DNA of 64,000 nucleotides from Przewalskia tangutica (GCA_029844215.1 CM056732.1:55847007-55911006), one strand, 5' to 3'. Shown: positions 36,098-48,462, numbered from the stretch's first letter. Translations and numbers: made by a program. Notes: generated from the sequence alone by a model not told the origin.

Positions 36098-37201
36098 GGT
36101 TGTTGAGTTCGAGAATGTTTCTTTTCCAATTGGCCTAGGAAATGCTAAGGTTTTGGAAGTCGAGGGGTTTTTTATCCAAAAGAGGTGTAGGAATTTGATG
36201 CATTCAATGGGTGCGGATGTCAATGGCACGCCTCATTCAATTGATGCGGTTGTCAATGACACGCCTCATTCATTAGGTGCAACTTTCAGAGTTGAGGTTG
36301 TTGGGAATTCAAGTGTTGCGCTTTCCGAAACGTCACCCCCTCTCGAGGGGTTGACGGGTAGCATGGGCGGCACGTCTACGGCGTTTCTTGAGGTGGTTCG
36401 GTCGAAGGAGGGTCGAAGGGTGGTCATGGGATCTTGATTGGTCTTTATGGTGGTCGGTCAAGATCGGCCCAAGGGTCATCGGTTCAAGATTGTAGGGTCG
36501 GAAGTTGGTTCACTTTCCATGGCTCTTGGTATTGCAAACCGTGCGGAAGTTGAACAGCCTACTCTTCAAACGAGACTTGGTAACTTGGGCAATTTAATTG
36601 CTGAGAAAACCAATGAAGCATCTCATTCAATGGGACATCGTGAATTGATAAGGGTGGGAACCGAAGAGTCAACTCTTCTAATGAATTCAAGGTTGCGGAA
36701 ATCAAAGGGGCAGCCCAAAGAGGTTTGGAAACTTGTGGCTCACGAACCGGCAGGGTCTACTCTTCAAATGAGTCTTGGAAGATAAACTTATGTGGAATTT
36801 GAAGGGTCATTCTTTTCCAAGACACCTAAGAATTATGATCTTGTTTCGGCCAATGAAGCATTTAATGCCGAGGGACATAAGCCATTTATGGCAACCATTC
36901 CCAATGATGCACAAGTCTTGATTTCCCCCACGAATTCAACTATTGCACCTAATGAGCGTGCAAATGATACTGATTAATTAGATGAAGATACTATCTTGGA
37001 ATGCACCGGATAGTAAGAATTTAATTTTCATGATTTAATCTCCCATTGTAACGTCACCTTTGGGTAGACGCCCCATCCCTCCTCTCTTTCATTTCTTGTT
37101 TACTGCTTACGTTGAGGATTGAGAACCCTCGACGAATGATTGTAGCTACCTGTTTTTTCGTTTTTCTTTATAATATTAGCATTTACCTGGAAAAAAAAAA
37201 A
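36098..37201 (+). mobile_element. 5'-truncated LINE-like copy with poly(A)
   Basis: The 3' end matches the element at 18684 (shared GTTGAGGATTGAGAACCCTC and GCATTTACCT before the A-run 37191-37201). The LQTRLG module is at about 36555. Open frames 36039-36437 and 36438-36785 are pieces of the same repetitive protein. The C LTR reads across the insertion when compared with 30390-30405. No clear TSD remains: the left flank ends ACTCTTT and the right flank begins GAATCC. Confidence 0.75.
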
Positions 37202-38392
37202 GAATCCAAACTTCACTAAGGCAATGGATTATACAACTTAAAATTTAAACATCCAAGTACAATCAAGGAAGTACATAGAACAAATTTTACTTTAGGCAAT
37301 CCAAATACAACCATGGAATAGATCATTTAAGGAGTAGAACGTACTTTCTTTATCTCAAGGAATCATGCTTTAGAAGGAGATAGTTCACATACCTTTCGGC
37401 TAAATCCACAAGCTAAGCCGAATCGCCGCACGTGAAGTGTCAACCTATAATGGTCACAACAAGACTATCAACTTCTAGTCTCTAACGTAGAATAATACTA
37501 AGTATACGGTCTCTAATTCTACGGAAAATCGGGCAGCACTTCCTTTGTTTCTACTCACTTTGCCACCTTTTTCAAGGTCGAATACAATAACCAACACGCC
37601 ACATTTAAGGCTCAAAACAACAACCAAACCAAAGGGGATTACACGCCTTAAAATACGTGTAAAATTCCGCCCCACAATTCATACCACGTAGTTTAAAACT
37701 CCAAGCCATTCTCGGCCAACTACATACTAACAATTCAAAGTCTTTTCCAATCCTTATCCAAATCCAAGTTCTAAGGTCTAACATGTTATATAGTCATAAA
37801 CAACCTCAACAACTACAATTTCCTTCTTTATACAACATCGTGACTTAAACTAATAATCGACTTGAATTGTAATCTTAAGGCTAAACATGCTAGTTTTCGG
37901 ATTAGGGTTCCAATAGCCAATAAACCTATCAAACCTCATACTAAACATCTCATGCTTTCTAATATCCACAACTACAATGATAAGTAAATTCGATTACGAA
38001 AACGACAAGATTATACCTTTTCAAGCCCTTAAAAATTCCAAGATTCAAAGTCGCGCCTTAGAAATTCTTAGCTCATTTCCTTAGGTTCCAATCCGCTCCA
38101 AGCACTCCTTAGAGGCCTATGAAGAACCCATCTTCAAGTTCCAACTTCAAAGTTGAAGAACTCCCAAAGTTTCCGCCTTGCGAATAACGTGAAAACTCCG
38201 TTTTTCCGAAATCTTTCTATTGAGATATCCTTACAATACCCTAAGGGACATTGGGTTAAAGTCTTGTGGCTAATGGATCAAAACTATAAAAAATTTGTGT
38301 GGGACTTAGGGCAAACCCGAGAGCAACTATAGCACAAGAAAATGTTGTGTAATTTTTCTAAGTCTTCAAACCTTGTCTTGCTACTAGTATGT

Positions 38393-38583
38393 ATTTATAA
38401 CACATTGGAGGGTTTAGATATCCACAAATGTGAGGTTAGGATGAGTTTTACTTGGATCAAGCCTAGGTGGACAAGTTGACTTGTCAACAATATCATGCTA
38501 GCAAGACTTATCTTCCAAGATGGTCAATGACCATTATACCCTTGTATAAATTTCGACCAAGCCATGTGGGGGTGCCACGTGTC
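38393..38583 (-). promoter_or_regulatory. C LTR core promoter
   Basis: Minus-strand TATAAAT at 38399-38393, and a G-box variant (GCCACGTGTC on the plus strand) at 38574-38583. Spacing is about 175 bp, as in the other families. Confidence 0.6.
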
Positions 38584-38878
38584 GCCCTCTCATTCGTCCA
38601 TAAAATTCCCAGTAACGCGTGGGCCATAAAGCGTAAAATTTCTCGGGTGGGCCCCACGTGACCAAATCCGTAAAAAAATAAATTTCCAAAATGCTAATAG
38701 TTTCCATACTCTTCAAATAAAACATTTTGAGAATCCAATTCTCAACAACGAACATTTTTCCTTTCCGACGTTCGGAACATTTTCCGTCGGAAAAACAATT
38801 CTTCCTGTCGTACTAATTTCCAAGTCTTGTGTTCCTTACGTACCTTCACTTATACATGTCTGAACTTACGGTGTAACA

Positions 38879-41066
38879 CGGCTACCTGAAATCAATAACA
38901 GCTCGCGGCGTATCCTCGAGTGTCTGGATAGTGCGCTCTGCGTCCGATCATGCGAGGATGGAATGCGATCGGAGCTCACTGCGTCCCTAATCCCTTCCGG
39001 AAAGACCTCCGAAGTTAGCCGTGGCCCAGGCTCCTGCATCCGATATGATAGAAATAGGGACCCATGCGTCTCACGATCTCTCGGATGTAAAGTCTAGCAT
39101 AATCCTCACCAAAAAGTCGTCACGACGGGAAGAAAGTGGGCGGATTTACACCGTCGACGATAACCCGGATAGAATCATGCTTCCTCCGAGTGCGAGGTAA
39201 CCACGTAATAAAGTCCATGTTGATCACCTCCCACTTCCACGCCGAATCTCTATAGCTGCAACAACCCACCGGGCCTCTGGTGCTCGCTGACTGGCCGACA
39301 ACTCGGGCTGAGCAACAAACTTTGCAACGTCCTGCTGAGCCATCCCACCAATACACGGATCCGAGGTCGTGGTACATCTTTGTCGACCCGGATGGATAGA
39401 GTAACGTCTTTGTGTGCTTCCTAGAACCTGCCGAAGTCCTGCAATATCTGGAACACACAACTGCCTCAAATCTTAGCACCCATCGTGCTACCTCGAATGG
39501 ACCCTTCCTCACGGAAGAGTCAGATCACGATACGGGTCATACTCGGATCCTCAAATTGTCGCCTCTTCACCCCTCGGCGATGGAAGACTCGACAACCTCG
39601 AACCCGAACCCCACTATCGGAATCAATCAATCGGACTCGAGGCTCGCTAGGATGCAACTCGCGGACCATGCCCTCCTCTCTGGCGCCTCGATAGACTACC
39701 CGTCGACCTCGACTAGGCATCTGCCACTACATTGGCCTTCCCTGGGTGGTATAGGATATCGACATCATAATCCTTGAGTAGCTCTAACCACCGTCTCTGT
39801 CGTAAGTTCAGCTCCCTCTGGCTGAAGATATACTGGAGGCTCTTGTGGTCTGTGTAAATATCCACATGAACTCCATACAAATAATGTCTCCAGATCTTCA
39901 AGGCGTGAATCACCACGCCAACTATAAGTCATGTGTGGTGTAGTTCTTCTCATGCTTCTTGGTGTCGAGATCATAAGCTATAACATTGCCTTTGCGTCAA
40001 CACACATCCACCCGATGCCCGACGCATCACAATAAACCACATAGCCGTCTGGACCCTCTGGAAGAGTAAGAACTGGGGCGGTCGTCAACCTCTCCTTCAG
40101 TAACTGGAAGCCCTCCTCACAAGCATCCGTCCACTGAAACTTAGCTGCCTTCTGAGTCAGCTTAGTCAAAGGTGCTGAAATAGAAGCAAACTTCTCTACG
40201 AACCTCCGATAATACCCTGCAAGGCCCAGAAAGCTGCGCACCTCTGTCGGTGTAGTAGGTCTAGGCCAAGTCTTGACTGCCTCGATCTTTGCCGTATCCA
40301 CCCGAATACCATCGGCCCCGACAATGTGCCCTAAGAACGCCACCGAAGTCAACCAAAACTCACACTTCGAAAACTTGGCATACAACCGCTGGTCCTGGAG
40401 AACTCTCAGCACCGTCCTCAAATGCTCCGCATGCTCCTGCTCTGAGCGAGAATAAACCAAGATGTCATCAATGAATACTATCACAAACGTATCCAAAAAT
40501 GGCTTGAACACTCGGTTCATCAAATCCATAAATACTGCCGGAGCATTGGTCAAGCCGAAAGACATGACCCTGAACTCATAGTGCCCGTACCGGGTCCGAA
40601 TGCGATCTAAGGACATCCGTCTCCTAACTCGCTTTGATGGTAACCAGGTCGCAGTCTATCTTGAGAAACATCTCTCACCTGCAATGGTCGAACAAATCAT
40701 CAATCACAGGAGGGTATCCATTCTTAATAGTCACCTTGTTCGCTGTAATCAACACACGTGCGCGGCGTCCCATCCTTCTTCTTCACGAACAATCTGGCGC
40801 TCCCGGGAGAAACACTAGGCTGATGAAGCCGCTTTCTCGAAATCTCTCGGTGGTCCTTCAACTCTCTCAACTCTGCGGTGCCATTACGTATGGCGGAATG
40901 GATATAGGTCGAGTATCGGCGAATATCAATGCAAAACTCTATCTCCCTCTCAGGAGGGATACCCGGGAGGTCGTCTGGAAACACATCTGGGAACTCTCTG
41001 ACTACTGGAACTGAATGAAGGTCTGGTATCTCGGCCTCAGTATCAAATACCTGAATGAGATGGTAG
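38879..41066 (-). pseudogene. H pol: RT, RNase H and integrase N-part, frameshifted
   Basis: Read from 41066 leftward. The entry to RT is seen at about 41060-40900 (REFPDVFPDDLPGIPPERE). The RT palm is in the open piece 40616-39978, with the catalytic signature FIDDILVYS (residues 48-56) and the thumb/connection words YAKFSKCEFWL and GLAGYYRRF. RNase H begins near VVYCDASGIG and continues at 39916-39713 (YTDHKSLQYIF, LELLKDYD). The integrase core begins near 39230 (WKWEVINMDFITWLPRT, with the first catalytic Asp) and reaches TIQTLEDT...AVIDF at 38900, where element C interrupts. At least four frameshifts occur between these pieces. Many coincide with CAG/CTG/CGG sites, so some may be consensus errors. 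Confidence 0.88.
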
Positions 41067-44031
41067 TGTTACACCCCGTATTTACAGGACATGTTTTAAG
41101 ATAGTACGTAAGAACTCACAAGTGTTAAGATTTGAGGCTTGTAAAATTTTATCGGAATTATGGAATTGTCGGAAAAACGTAATATTGTGACGAATGGGAG
41201 GGCGACACGTGTCACCCCCCCCCAAGATGCCTTGGACGAGATAGGCATGGCCAATATGGTCATTGACCATAGTCTTGGATGACTAAGTCTTGCTAGTAGT
41301 GTAGCTTGATAATTTTGACTAAGTCAAAGGAGACAATTAGCTTGATATTTAATAAGAGCTTATCCTAGCCACCCAAATGTTTGTATCATGACCCTCCAAT
41401 GTGCTATATTATACTACTAGTAGTGAAAGAGAGCCCAACACTTAGAAAAATATTGAAGAAAATTGGATGAACTTGAGACCTTGCTCTCGGGTTCAAGCTC
41501 TTTGAAGAGCAAAAGTTTTTGTTTCTTGTCCAATAAGCCCCACACTTTAAACCAAGGTTCATGAGTGTTATGTAAGTATATCTCAATAGAAAAATCCCGG
41601 AAAAAGAGAGTTTTCGTATTAGTCGCAAAGTGAAAACCTAGTGGCTTTCTAGGTTTTGGATTGGAAGTTTGAAGGAAAGTTGTTGGTATGGTTCTAAGGG
41701 TCTCAACAAACGGATTGAAGTGTCTTGGAGAGGTTCTAAACTACTAAGGAGCGACTTCGGATTGGAATTGGATTAAGAATCGTTAAGGTATAATCTTGTC
41801 TTTTAAAAGTGTTACAAGATTTTTTTTTTTTTTTGTTGTTATTAGCTTTACGTGTTGCTAGCATGAAGTTGATATGTAGAAGTTTATAAGGATTATGGAT
41901 TGATTGTAGCCTTGGAAATCCGAAATGTAATGTAAGCCATGTTAAGTTGGATTACAATTTAGTCGTTATTAGAAATCGTCGCATGTCACTTATTTGAAGA
42001 TTATGGTAGTTATAATCAAATGCGACTTGATGTCATGTTATGCTACCAATTTGGATCGAAATGGAAATTGGATAAGAATTGGTATTGTTGTATTCATTAG
42101 GGCCGAAAATTGGACTAGTAGTTGTATAGTTTGTTATTCATTTGTATTGGACTACCTTATTGATTGTGGTGAGCCAATTGGGGCTGTTTGGTTATTGTAT
42201 TCGGCCTTGAAAAAGGTGGTAAAGTAAGTAAAAACAAAGGAGGTGCTGTCCGATTTTCCGTAGAATTTAGTGACTTGGCACTTAGGATATTCTACGTTTA
42301 AAGTAAGAGGTTAATGGACGTATTGTGGCCATGATAGGTTGAAGTACTAAGTTTAGCGTATCCTACTTGAAGAATGGAATAGCTCAAGGTTGAAGTACTT
42401 TGGAGCATTTTTCTACTTGTCGATAATCGTCGCGAGGTATGTGAATCTCTACTTTCTTTGGCATGATCCTACGTATGAAATATCCATGTGATAGTATTTC
42501 AAGATTCCTTCTACTCTTAGAAGTTAAGAAGTATTTACATTGTTGAATCTAAGTTAAGAGTATGTTTAAATTGTCCTAAGTCCTTACTATGTCTTATGGG
42601 AGGCGTTAGTAAGAATGGTTAGGAAATTATGAGATTTGATTTAAAGGCTATGTGTCTTGATTTGTTTAAAGTAAGTAAGTGGATTTTATGTTCGAAAATG
42701 ACTTGAATTTATATGAGAAAAGGGGATTGATTTTAAAAGTGGAAGTTATATGATTTTAAGAGAATAAGTTACTTGGTTTTGGAAGTGTATGGAACTTTAT
42801 ATTTTTTTTTTAAAGTATAAGACAATGGGCTTTTAGGGACGCATGTTATGAAGTTTTAAGACTAAGAACTTTGATTGTCTTTTAAGGATTTTGAAGTTTT
42901 AAGCGATATGATTCTTTTAAGTATGTATGTACGTAGTATTTTTGGGGCTAGTTTCCCTAATGTTGTAAGAATAAAAGTGTCTAAGTTCTCTAAAATGAAA
43001 AGTTGTTATAATAGCTTTATGGGAAGTTGTTATGACGACTTAAGAAGAAGTGAAGTGATGATTTAAAAATGTTAAGTAAGGAAGATTACACCGAGCCTAC
43101 AAATAGGCCGGATTACGTTATGAGATACACCGAGCCTACAAATAGGCCGGATTACGTTATGAGATACACCGAGCCTACACATAGGCCGGATACGCCATAT
43201 TACCCCGAGCCTACACATGCGGGTTACGTCATCGTACACCGAGCCCCACAGGCGGGCATGATTATGTTATATGATTCCTCAGTACACCGAGCCCTACAGG
43301 CGGGCCGGATTATGTTATATGATTCCACAAGACAGAGCCCCAGGGCGGGCGGATTATGTTATATGATTCCACAAGGCACCGAGCTCCAGGGCGGATTATG
43401 TTATGTAAGATATGTAAGTTATGTGAAAAAGGTGGATTAAACTCTTAAGTAAGTATGTAAGAATATGTTGTTAAATCTTATCGAAAGAAGGAAAGGAACG
43501 GTTAATATATGATTGATTTCGGAGTTAAAGGACATTCTTTTATACAGATATGATTTGGTTATTGCATTTTATTTCTTTCCATACTGCAAATTTTTGTTAT
43601 CGACCCGCCCTGGGGCTGCGTTCATGCCCGCAGGTGATAGGTACACAGGTTGGTGATCCTTGCTCTTAGGATCTCGGTTCAGTTTTTGAGAGAAAGCTCC
43701 ATTTGCTCCAGAGGCTTAGCTCTTGGTACGGTTTTCCCTGAGGGTAGATTCATTTATATTCAGGGGTATGGCGGGGTCCTGTCCCGCCACAGTTGTTATG
43801 TTAAAACTCTTAGAGGTCTGTAGTCACATATTGTGGGTCAGTTTGTAAAAGAAATGAGGCAACTGCTTCGGTTATATATATTATTTCCAGGAAGGTAGCC
43901 TTATCGGCTAACCTGTGGTTTAATCTGTCGTTATTTTATTTTATAAGTTTCATGTATGTTCCGCTGCTATTTCTCTGATGTATACAGGCAGGTGCCGGTA
44001 GGGCACGCCATGTGCCCGGTCGGGTCGTGAT
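41067..44031 (+). mobile_element. Solo LTR, C-like family, TSD GGTAG
   Basis: TGTTACACCCCG to CGGGTCGTGA(CA), with TSD GGTAG at 41062-41066 and 44032-44036. The H frame crosses the site: protease ends GYIYL at 44036 and continues YHLIQV at 41066. G-box GACACGTGTC at 41204-41213. Its last 151 bp are repeated at 50939-51098 by the tandem duplication. Confidence 0.92.
43089..43400 (+). repeat. 39-bp tandem repeat in solo LTR
   Basis: Units beginning CACCGAGCC start at 43089, 43128 and 43167 (exact 39-bp period), then degrade into longer variants to about 43400. The period is a multiple of three and makes an open frame with a repeating 13-residue unit (YTEPTNRPDYVMR). This is probably not a real protein. 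Confidence 0.85.
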
Positions 44032-45744
44032 GGTAGATATACCCTTCTGCAATCTTCCTGGCCTCGAGGTAAGAAATAAACCTACCCCGGCGACACGGTG
44101 TTCCTCCCACTCAATAACCGGCTCCCCAGAAAACTGGAACCGTACCTCTCTCCCTACAGTCTACATTGGCGTAGCAGGAAGCTAGCCAATCCATACCCAT
44201 GATCACATCAAAATCAGTCATCTCCAACTCTATCAAGTCGGCAGTGGTCCGACGATCGCATATAGTCATCAGGCAAGCCCTATATACCCGCCACTACCAC
44301 CGAATCACCATCGGCGTAGCTACCTCAAAGGGTCTATGGACTCGTGCTCACCACATCCTACTAGCAATAAGGGGATATATAAAGGACAAAGTAGAACCCG
44401 GATCTATCAAGGCATACACGTCACAACATGAAACTAATAAAGTACCTGTGACTACATCCGGTGACGCCTCCTGGTCCTGGCGGCTGGACATGGCATAAAT
44501 GCGGTTCTGAGGACCGTGGAACTAGGACCGCCACGACCTGCCGCGACTGCTGGCCCATGAGCACCTTGCCTCCGGCGAGTAATCGTAGGAGATGAAGACC
44601 GGCAAAAGACCACATGGTGAGCCCTACCATCCGCACCGCCTGCCTGAGCCTCGAAATATGACCTGGCCACAAGTGTAACAAGCTCCTGAGGTATCACTAC
44701 ATCTCCCGAAATGGGATCTACCGCATCGGCCACACTGAGAGGAGGGTGGTCTCGATCGGCTAGTATCCTACGCCTGAAGTCCGAATCCTTGGCCCCGACA
44801 CGCCCCGAATACCACGGCCGTCAAGATTCGGTGTAGGAGTGCTCGAGCTAGCGGTGGTGCAAATCTAGTCTCGCCGGGCCGTCCGCCACGAGAGCTATCA
44901 AAAGACCTGCCGTCACGGCCTTCTTGCTGGCGATGTCGACAACCCGCGGCCTCTACGCTCCTCACATCCCGCATAAGCTGCGTCGCGGGCAATGTCCATG
45001 CCCGGAAGTGCTACACCCGAGCAAGCCTCGCCAAGTAGTCATCTAGCCGTGGCGTGGCGGTGCACTCGATCCTCCATGCGCTACTAACGCAGGACATATC
45101 GAGCCAAGTCGAATTCCACGTTGTACTCGAATCGCACGCCTCTGTCTCAAAGATCAAAAATGCTTACCGCGTGCCTCCTCATCCGTGGCGGCAAGAAATG
45201 GTCAAGGAATGCCTCGCAGAACTCGTCCCATATCTTTGGGCGCATGCTCTCCCGACAGCTCCCACGAATCAAACGATCGGCTGCGGTATCACGCGGCCGA
45301 CATGAACCAAGACCACCGACTCGGTCTCGAAGCCTTGATCACTCTACGATCCGAATCGCTTGATGAACTCCTGCGGATCATCCTCGGCCTCGACCGTAGA
45401 ACTCGGTGGGCCGCAACTCGAAAATCCGTAGCCTCGCTATCCGACGGGGAGAACCACGGTGCTCTGGAATCACTGATCCACTATCCTCATATGCGCCACG
45501 ATCTCGGCTGTAATCGCCATCTCTCAGAACCCATCTCTCTGCTCGCCGGTGGGGACTGGAGGCGCAGTCTTGTGGTCTCGTGAGCCTCTGCTGCGCTCTA
45601 AACTCTGCGGTGGTGGCGTCGTGGAACTCGCCGTCAGTAGCACTCACGGTAAGGATCGGGCTGTGCCTCGTGGCCCTCTGTGTCCTACTAGCGGCTCCTC
45701 ACCGCTTGCCTTCTCGCCAGGCGGGTTGCCTTGGGTGGAGGCAT
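44032..45744 (-). pseudogene. H gag and protease, unit 1
   Basis: The gag start ATG at 45744-45742 lies about 190 bp after the PBS, and MPPPKATRLARR follows. Reading frames shift repeatedly through gag. The linker and nucleocapsid lie at about 44900-44600 and the zinc knuckle is damaged (about 44690-44640). Protease (about 44490-44032) runs to the solo-LTR insertion. Unit 2 (51099-52842) is the same sequence with fewer breaks in protease, so most breaks here arose after the duplication or are sequence errors. Confidence 0.75.
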
Positions 45745-45932
45745 AGGTGGTACATAAGAATGTGTTAGAAAGAGTCCAACTTATAACATAGCTCTAAGGC
45801 ACGATCTCGAGTGAGAAGAATGGAAACCAATCCTAAATATCCTGCTGACCTCGATTATTGGTGTGGTGCACAACACACCGATAATCAAGACTCTACTAGA
45901 TACGGTGCAGAGACACTTTCCGAGGATTAATC

Positions 45933-45944
45933 GCTCTGATACCA
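45933..45944 (-). other. H primer binding site, unit 1
   Basis: The reverse complement is TGGTATCAGAGC, a perfect initiator tRNA-Met complement. Confidence 0.95.
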
Positions 45945-46529
45945 CTTTTGTCACGACCGATCCGGGCCCGTGATCGTGCCTTACGGGCACCCAGTAGATA
46001 TACATCGAGTAACGGGAATATAAAAACAAAGACATGAGATAAAGAGTAAATAAGAGACACTATCCAAGAAAAAGTTGTCTTTCGGCATGTATATATATAT
46101 CAAGTCCGATTTACATCCCAAAATTTACAACAGACTGGACCTCAAGAAAGTAACGACTATGGCGGGACGTGGCCCGCCATACCTGAATGTACATAAAGCT
46201 ACAATGACAGTGAGATCATACCCAAAGATAAGCCTCGAGAAACGGGGCTTTCCAAAGCAACGGTGATCCTAGAGCGGGGATCAACAACAGAGTACCTCTA
46301 CTGCGGCGTGAACGCGGCGGAGGTCAAGATAACAGTACCAAGTATGTGAAATCGTAAAATCAAATGAAATCATAGCATTTTAAAACCATTTCACAAATAT
46401 GTACGAAACAACCCAATTTAATTGCACATTGCCACAAAGATAAACAAGAGCAAAGTAGATGTAACATAACTGGTCTTTTATAGGCTGCTAATGATCGAAG
46501 CAAGGCCAATCGCCCATAGTATCATTATG

Positions 46530-46800
46530 CGAGCCTAATCCTGGACTACCGTAGTCCGCATAGGTCCCTCGGACCCGCATGAGGTACTCCTCGCATCGGG
46601 GGTAGCTATCCCGCGGCATCAACCTGGACTCCCGCAGCCCGCATGGCCACACATGGACCGCATGAGGTATTCCTCGCATCGGCGTAACACACCCGGAGTG
46701 ATCATCCTGGAACTCCCGCAGTTCCGCATAGGTCACATGGACCCGCATGAGGTATTCCTCGCATCGGGGGTAGCTAACCCGCGGCTCGTAACAAGTCAGG
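46530..46800 (-). repeat. GC-rich array in H 5' LTR
   Basis: Four imperfect units built on 'cccgcatgaggtattcctcg' and 'catcgggggtagctaacccg'. The counterparts are 12260-12500 and 53630-53900. Confidence 0.75.
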
Positions 46801-47975
46801 GGGTAAGTGATATAATCATAAACACAACCAGCTTATCGTAATCAACATAAGCACAACAAGAAAAACCCCTTTACACAAACGTCACAAGATACTAACACAC
46901 GTAGCATCATAACATGTCTACTTATCAAACCAACTTACCATACCTTCAGAAATCATTACAAGGCTTTTATAAACAATTAAGTAAACTGTTTCCTCTTATC
47001 TTTCTCAAGTCGTTATACCTAACTTCCCATAAAGCTAGTATAACACTTAAGCTTTTTTTAAAACCAAGTATTACTTTTCTTTCAAAAATGATTCGTAACT
47101 CTTTTGAAATACTTCAAGATTCTTATTATTTAAAACTCAAGTCAAAAGACATCAAAGTAAAACCAAATTTAGTTAACACACGTACGTCTACCGTACTATA
47201 TATATATTTCAAAAATATCATGCTCAAGAGGATAGGAAGAATCACATACCTCATAACTCAATCCACCTGCCAAGTCGAATATGTCGCGCGCAGAGTATCA
47301 ACCTATAATAGTCAAATACGTCTATCAACGTCTAGACTACTTCGTAGAATATTCTAAGCAGAAGGTTCTTTATTCTACGGAAAATTGGGCAGCACTTCCC
47401 TACCCGTAAAACTACACAAGTCTACTGTAAATACAGCCCAATGTAATTACAGTTCAATTCTCTTCTTTAACATCCTTCTATATATCTTATACTTAATTCT
47501 AAACTACTACAATATGTAATCTCCAATTACAATAGAAGGACAAAGATTATTACCTCGATAAGCCCAAAATTATCCAAGATTATATGTCGATCCTGAGCAA
47601 CGTTTAGCTCCTATTCTGTACGCTCCAATTCGCTCCAAGAAACCCTTAGAAGTTTCTAAACAACTTCTCCTAATACTTCAACCAACTATGAAGATTTTCC
47701 CAGGGTTTCGTTTTGTGACTAAAGGAAATAAAGTAGTATTTCCGGGCTCTTAGTATAGAGGTAACTTTGGAATACAACAAGGGATTTTTGGCTAAGGTAT
47801 TTGGGATAGTAACAATACTTGAAGAAATTTTCTACCAAGGGGGGGGGGGGTTGTTTCGGACGAGAACCACTAAAAAGGGGGAGGGTGTTTTGGACGAGAC
47901 TTACAACAAGGGGAAGGATTTTTTTAGACTTGGAAATTGTTAAGTGGATGAAGAAGTCTTGCAACTTAAGGGGGT

Positions 47976-48272
47976 ATTTATAGGACATTCAAGGGTCAAG
48001 ATTAAAGCATGTGTATGGTGGAGATTTGGTTTCTTGTGTGAGTGGAGTCTTCCAACCAAGTGTCCACCACAACTTTGGGACATATGTCCACCACAACTTT
48101 GGGACATATGTCCACCACAAAAATGAGACATGTGGCTAGCCACTTGCTCCAAAAAAAAACGTCCAAGCACCTCCCACTTGCCCCACAAAATATCTTGCAA
48201 GACTTGACTTCTTGACTTGGCCACTTGCCCACAATTTTTCGTCCAACATGCCACCTAAGGGTGACACATGTC
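47976..48272 (-). promoter_or_regulatory. H LTR core promoter
   Basis: Minus-strand TATAAAT at 47982-47976 and the palindrome variant GACACATGTC at 48263-48272. The CACGTG core has become CACATG, and the spacing is longer (about 280 bp) because of the direct repeats in between. Confidence 0.6.
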
Positions 48273-48462
48273 GCCCTCCTATTGGTCCAAAATATTTCAT
48301 CTCTCGAAAAATCCGTAATTGGTTAAAATATTAAAAGCGTAAAATTTCCTTCATGAGTTCTAATCTTTCCGTTGGAAGTTCACAATTTCATCCTTAACCT
48401 AATTAGTGGCTTATACATTTGTCGTGCACGTCCTCACATACATACTGAACTACGGTATAACA

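Larger units (their letters stand above)
28268..38878 (-). mobile_element. Element C: gag-only element with 3.8-kb LTRs
   Basis: Minus-strand layout: 5' LTR 33997-38878 (with a LINE-like insertion), PBS 33982-33993, gag remnant to about 33000, 3' region, PPT 32071-32085, 3' LTR 28268-32070. It interrupts H integrase: the pol frame ends at 38879 with ...AVIDF and resumes at 28267 with WEDHL. The TSD is probably CAGCT-like, but both flanks look damaged (CCG and CGGCT), so it cannot be read cleanly. The internal region is only 1.9 kb, shorter than one LTR, and lacks pol. Confidence 0.88.
33997..38878 (-). mobile_element. C 5' LTR (3.8 kb net), split by LINE-like insertion
   Basis: TGTCACACCC to CGGTGTAACA. 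Subtracting 36098-37201 leaves about 3.78 kb, equal to the 3' LTR. Array at 34660-35130. Confidence 0.9.
12239..48462 (-). mobile_element. Element H: gag-pol chromovirus, host of the nest
   Basis: Reading the minus strand from right to left: 5' LTR 45949-48462, PBS 45933-45944, gag and protease 45744-44032, RT/RNase H/integrase 41066-38879, integrase end plus chromodomain 28267-27463, PPT 27423-27406, 3' LTR 27405-26534 and 13296-12239. Net of insertions the internal region is about 5.0 kb, normal for Tekay/Del elements. The two LTRs are almost identical where both exist (12780-12900 against 47063-47185). The leftmost roughly 560 bp of the 3' LTR are not found beyond M1. H sits in a C-type LTR (48463 onward). 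Confidence 0.85.
45949..48462 (-). mobile_element. H 5' LTR, unit 1 (2.51 kb)
   Basis: TGTCACGACC to CGGTATAACA. It matches the H 3' LTR pieces nearly base for base. It contains a G-tract near 47839-47850 and two 28-bp direct repeats at about 48059-48115 (TGTCCACCACAACTTTGGGA). It lacks the coding-like block of the longer LTRs. Confidence 0.92.

Noticed and set aside
43069..43440. 123-codon frame with 13-residue repeats
   Set aside because: It follows from the 39-bp tandem repeat in a solo LTR, with no start context or conservation.
41067..44031. Intron or intergenic spacer between protease and RT of H
   Set aside because: It has LTR termini and a perfect GGTAG duplication, and the pol frame reads across it without the insertion.
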